A stretch of DNA of 64,000 bases from Cercis canadensis (Eukaryota; Streptophyta; Magnoliopsida; Fabales; Fabaceae), in contig QAOA01006931.1 of the NCBI GenBank assembly GCA_003255065.1, positions 2,127,542-2,191,541 of the forward strand, written 5' to 3'. Of this stretch, positions 60,199 through 64,000 are shown in pieces. Each line of letters begins with the position of its first letter. Position 1 is the first letter of the stretch. A program made the translations under genes and the position numbers. Under the pieces are notes generated by a model. The model did not search any database. It was not told the DNA's origin and was given only the letters and a program-made list of their open reading frames with translations.

Positions 60199-63100
60199 TT
60201 AAATTCTAAAACCCAAGCCAGGCCACCTCTTTGTCCCCTCCTTCTTTGTCCTTTTTGAGCTGGGATCAATAAGGTTTTCCAGAGATTTTGCTTTTCTGTC
60301 TCGTGTCTTGCCTGCTTCTTTCAGGAGCTCAGCCAGCCTTCGCTTCTCATCTTCAAAGTCAGGATTTGCTATCCCAAGCTTCTCTTCCCTCAATTTAAGA
60401 ACATACTCCAAGATCTCAATTGCATCTCCCACTCTAGAAAATACCATCAAATTATGTTAAAAACTTGAAGTTCAGCATCAAACAATTTAGGTTCTTGCTT
60501 CAGCAAGATAAGTGCTAGGACATAAAACAAACATAGAGGCCAGATGTATTCTCAATTATATAACACTCACAGAATATCATGAAAACAACTAGCAATCGAA
60601 CACCAAGTATAGAGTGTAAACTAAGTACAAGTCTTACAAGATATGAGTATTCAAGCCAATGGTAAGTCACAAGGGAAACGAAACTATCAGTTTCAAAGAT
60701 CGGCAAATTAAACAACCCCATCAAAATCTGCAATTTTTCAGTTTAAAGCTCCCCAGTATCTCTTCTACGCATAACAGAAAGGGTTGAACCCTAGTAGTCA
60801 AGTTATCCTCTTGAAAAAAGGAAGTACAAAATACAGCAGCAAAGGCACAGGGAAAATATTTATAACTTTCTTCTTATCGGAGAGTTAGTTACTCAACGTA
60901 GTTGAGACAGAATTTTGCAACCATCCATCACAACATATAGCTACAGTAAGTCACTAACAAACACCGCTTAGCTTCCAGTCAATTAATTCTAATTCTTTCA
61001 CAATGTTATTTTTTCACTTTTAAGGTGGCTTTAAAATCATAAAATGGTAATCTTACAATTACATCAAAGATGAAACCAACAATCAGGGGAATAGTAATTT
61101 AATCTGCTAATCATGAAGAATTCGGGAGAGAACATTTATTTAGAAAAGAGAGAGAGAGAGGAGGATGTCTAAAAAATATATTACTTATTACCTTCCCATT
61201 GCATCATAAGTTGCTGCGAGGTTGCTGTATACTCCAAGGGTATCTTGATGGCATGGGCCGCACTCCTGCTCAAGAATTCCCCTAGCTTCTTCAAATAACT
61301 CAGCAGCCTCATCTATCTTGAACAGCTGTACACATGCCAATCCCATCTGGTTCAGAACAACTCCAAAGAAGGCAGACTTCCTCTCCCCACTGGCTCTTAG
61401 CTTTGCTACTGCACTCTCAAAAGAGTTCCTTGCTTCTTCATACCTGCCAATCATGTAAAACATCACACCCATTCGTGCTTCTATTCCTGCAATTGTGCTC
61501 TGTTGTCCTGGTTTATCCTCCAACAATTTCATAGCCTTCTGCAACAGTTTCAGTGCCTCCTCAGGCTCATCTACAGATTCAAAAATAGCTGAAACTTCCG
61601 TTAACCCACTAGCAATCTCCTCTGCAGTGGTTCCAGGCACTGGCTTTGAGTATATTCTCAGAGCATTTTCGCAATAGGATTTGGACTCTCTCAATTTTCC
61701 AGTCCTGTGATACAAATCAGCAAGGCGCACAAAAACAGATGCAACTGAAGGATGGTTTTCACCCTTTGATGATTTGAAAACAGTAAGTGCCTTCTGGTAG
61801 GAGAAGATAGCCTCATCAAAGCGACAGAGAGACATGTAAATGTTTCCAATACTGACATCAATAGCAGCAACTTCATTGTCTTGTCCATTTGCAATCATTG
61901 CCATGCTGGCAAGGACAAGGTGCTCAAGAGCTGATTCAAAATCTCCCTTAGCCTCACATATAAGTGCCATAAGCCTTCTATCTGCTGCCTCTTCTAGAGA
62001 TGCTGGTTCACTATGTGCGCGATGAATCTCAAGCGTTTTCTTGCACAATTCCTCTGCTTTATCAAATTGCATTGCTTGAACATTGGCTTCAGCTAAGTAC
62101 CTGCCATATAACTCCCAACTCATTGATATGATATAATAAGTTCATTGGATAAATCCAAGTTCCGTATAACAAAAAACAAAAAATTAATAGATATCATCCA
62201 AGGATGATTATCAACTGCAAGTAACTGCACACTCACTTAAACAAATACAAATTATCATGCCGCACAAGGATGGTTGTCATATGTCTAGTCTAGCATAGAT
62301 CAATTGACTACATTTCTTTCACATCAACATCCAGTCAAAAGACAAAGAGCCACGGTCAAGGATAAATTTATCCACCGCCAAAAGCTAATAGACTGTGCGA
62401 ATTGGGCGAGTATCCCTTGCGATATTAAAACCCATTTTTTTCAAGACATGATAAGATTTCAATGTATCAACACAGCTTTCATATTTTAATTAAATTATAT
62501 ACTCCTAGATTGTTTGATACTGTAATTACGTACAGAACTGATTCTATTGTAGATAAGACCAAAGTGCACGAAAATTAAAACCCACAAAAACTATAATTAA
62601 GGCTGAAAACGACACAAACCTGCAAGTCTCTCCAACTCTTGGATCTGTGTCACCCAAGGCTTGGATCTGAATGTTGAGCCCTTGGTCATAGCAGGCGATG
62701 GACCTATCGACCTGGCCAAGCATGGAGTAGGTATCCCCTAATTGCATATAACCAGAGAAGGCAGCAAGAGCGTGATCGGGACCCCTGGGTACATCGGGAA
62801 CCTGGATCGCCCGCTCGAGGACAGGGACAGCCTCGTCAAACCTGGCCAAGCTACAATAAATAGCAGCTAGGACGTGCAAACTCATAGCGAGGTCCAAGCT
62901 GGGCTCCCCATCGAGGGAGCATCGCTCGAAGGACTTGGAGGCCCGAATGGCATAGTCTAGAGCCTTGGCTGGACCTTCACCGGAGGCAATAGTATCTCGG
63001 GCGAGCTTGAGAAGGAAGGGTCCGAGATCAGGGTTGTCAAGGGAGGAGTCTGAAAGGACAGGGTTTGGGGTCTCAGGGGCAGGGGGCTTCTTTTTCCGAT

Positions 63101-63269
63101 CTGGGGATGGTTTGGCACGAGATGGCGAAGGAGAAGGTGGTTTCTTGGGAAGTGGAGACGGGGTTTTCAGGTTTCCAGAATCGGATCTCTGTGGGGTTTG
63201 GGATTCGGGGACTGAGATTCGGAGGGGTGGGGTTTCCGGTGGAGTTTTCACGGATACCAAACCAGGCAT
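60199..63269 (-). CDS. KLCR1: Kinesin light chain-related TPR protein (KLCR/CMU)
   Basis: Three exons on the minus strand: 63269-62620, 62100-61192, 60433-60199; 597 residues (Arabidopsis KLCR1 has about 609). Residues 1-80 are Pro/Ser/Lys-rich and disordered. Tetratricopeptide repeats begin at LGPFLLKLARDTIASGEGPA and continue to about residue 540, e.g. GYMQLGDTYSMLGQVDRSIA, GNIYMSLCRFDEAIFSYQKA, LADLYHRTGKLRESKSYCEN, MGVMFYMIGRYEEARNSFES, YSNLAATYDAMGRVGDAIEI. A basic tail follows (KTRDRKAKSLENLIDPSSKR). Plant KLCR/CMU proteins bind microtubules and IQD scaffolds and hold cellulose synthase tracks in place at the plasma membrane; no motor domain is expected. Both introns interrupt codons after two bases. 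No breaks seen. The start is the first ATG before conserved MPGLVSVKTPPETPP. Confidence 0.95.
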
Positions 63270-63884
63270 GGTGATTGCTGGATTTGATGATCGACCCAGA
63301 CCCAGACCAAGACGAAGACCAAGAGATTGGGATGAGCAATTTCTGAGTTTCAGAAATTAATTTAAGAGGGATAAAATAAACTAAGTGGGAATTCAATTTT
63401 TCAAACAAGGATTAGAATGGAACATGACACCATTCTCAACCAAACCAAGTTAATTTGTGTGTGGTGAAGCAAATGAGAGTTTTGAGAGCAAAGCTACAAA
63501 TACACCACACTAATGATTTATGGAGTGTTGTGTTGTGTTGGGTTGCCTTTTGGTTTTGCAATTGCAAATTTGCAATTTTCAGATCAGATGTCCCTGCTAT
63601 CAAATATCATATCAAAGTTGTGAGCTGTGAAGGAGGTTTCACGGTTTGGTTTCACTTTCAGTTGTCTGATTTGTTGTACGTATGAGGTCAAATATGGTAA
63701 TTCACCTTCCTTCCTACACTACTGACTACACTCATTCGTCGCCGTCGCCCCTGGACCTGGAATTGGATACTTTTCATTTCTTTTCTTTTCTTTCTTGTTT
63801 TCCTCTACTATTAAAGTACTTAAAAGATACATTTAAAATTATTAAAGTCTTTCAATAATATTTTTTACCGAAATTTAAATTAAA
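63270..63884. other. KLCR promoter and leader
   Basis: Upstream of the minus-strand KLCR gene; bases 63270-63420 probably belong to the leader. The open frames on the plus strand here are antisense to the first KLCR exon or lack known domains. Confidence 0.5.
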
Positions 63885-64000
63885 TATTTTATTATATGTT
63901 ATATTATATAAAAATAATTAATATATAAATAATATGTATATAAATTAATTATTTTTAAATTTATTTAAAAATATATAATAAATTATTTTTATATAAAATA
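63885..64000 (+). repeat. AT-rich dispersed repeat, copy 4 (cut by window end)
   Basis: Nearly identical to 2340-2450: ATTATATGTTATATTATATA, AAAATAATTAATATATAAAT and ATAAATTAATTATTTTTAAA occur in the same order and orientation. The right end lies outside the window. Confidence 0.6.

Noticed and set aside
62965-63408. Frames on both strands over the first KLCR exon
   Set aside because: Shadows produced by the Pro/Ser/Lys-rich, GC-rich N-terminal coding sequence.

Overview
The window is nuclear DNA of a flowering plant, most likely a woody rosid eudicot, though the species is not established. Genes are split by short GT-AG introns, intergenic DNA is AT-rich, and all recognised proteins are plant types: a DCD-domain N-rich protein, plastid KAS I, an auxin response factor, an ATL-type RING-H2 ligase, plastid ribosomal protein S6, a clade II SWEET, Kish/TMEM167 and a kinesin-light-chain-related TPR protein. 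Coding exons were joined by hand from splice signals, reading phase and family knowledge; UTR ends were not determined.

Layout. 39-1573 (-) is the 5' part of a DCD/NRP gene cut by the window edge. 4227-7050 (+) is a complete 8-exon KAS I gene. 7.1-18.4 kb holds no recognised gene but has tandem repeats and small transposon remnants. 18697-22375 (+) is a 14-exon ARF9-type auxin response factor with three short uORFs upstream. 23.7-28.8 kb is repeat territory: a 2.6-kb non-autonomous LTR element, a fold-back MITE and a broken cellulose-synthase-like fragment. A tRNA-Ser(UGA) lies at 29008-29089 and a RING-H2 gene at 29595-31265 (-). 33.7-35.9 kb is a nested insertion: a Pack-MULE carrying F-box and PPR gene fragments sits inside a MITE, with a 10-bp target duplication. 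RPS6 of the plastid ribosome is at 36693-39021 (-), followed by a fold-back element and a solo LTR rich in heat-shock elements (41002-41694). 42603-47453 (-) encodes a protein with three DUF2439 (ZGRF1/Mte1 N-terminal type) units. 49549-51586 (+) is a very small Kish gene whose first coding exon is only ATG. 52738-54644 (-) is a SWEET transporter and 60199-63269 (-) is KLCR/CMU-like.

The genes are functionally unrelated neighbours, as usual in plants: lipid synthesis, auxin transcription, ubiquitin ligation, plastid translation, DNA repair (inferred), secretory membrane traffic, sugar transport and cytoskeleton. The most noteworthy biology is in the mobile DNA: the Pack-MULE with an identifiable related empty site, and the ONSEN-like heat-element LTR oriented towards the plastid S6 gene.
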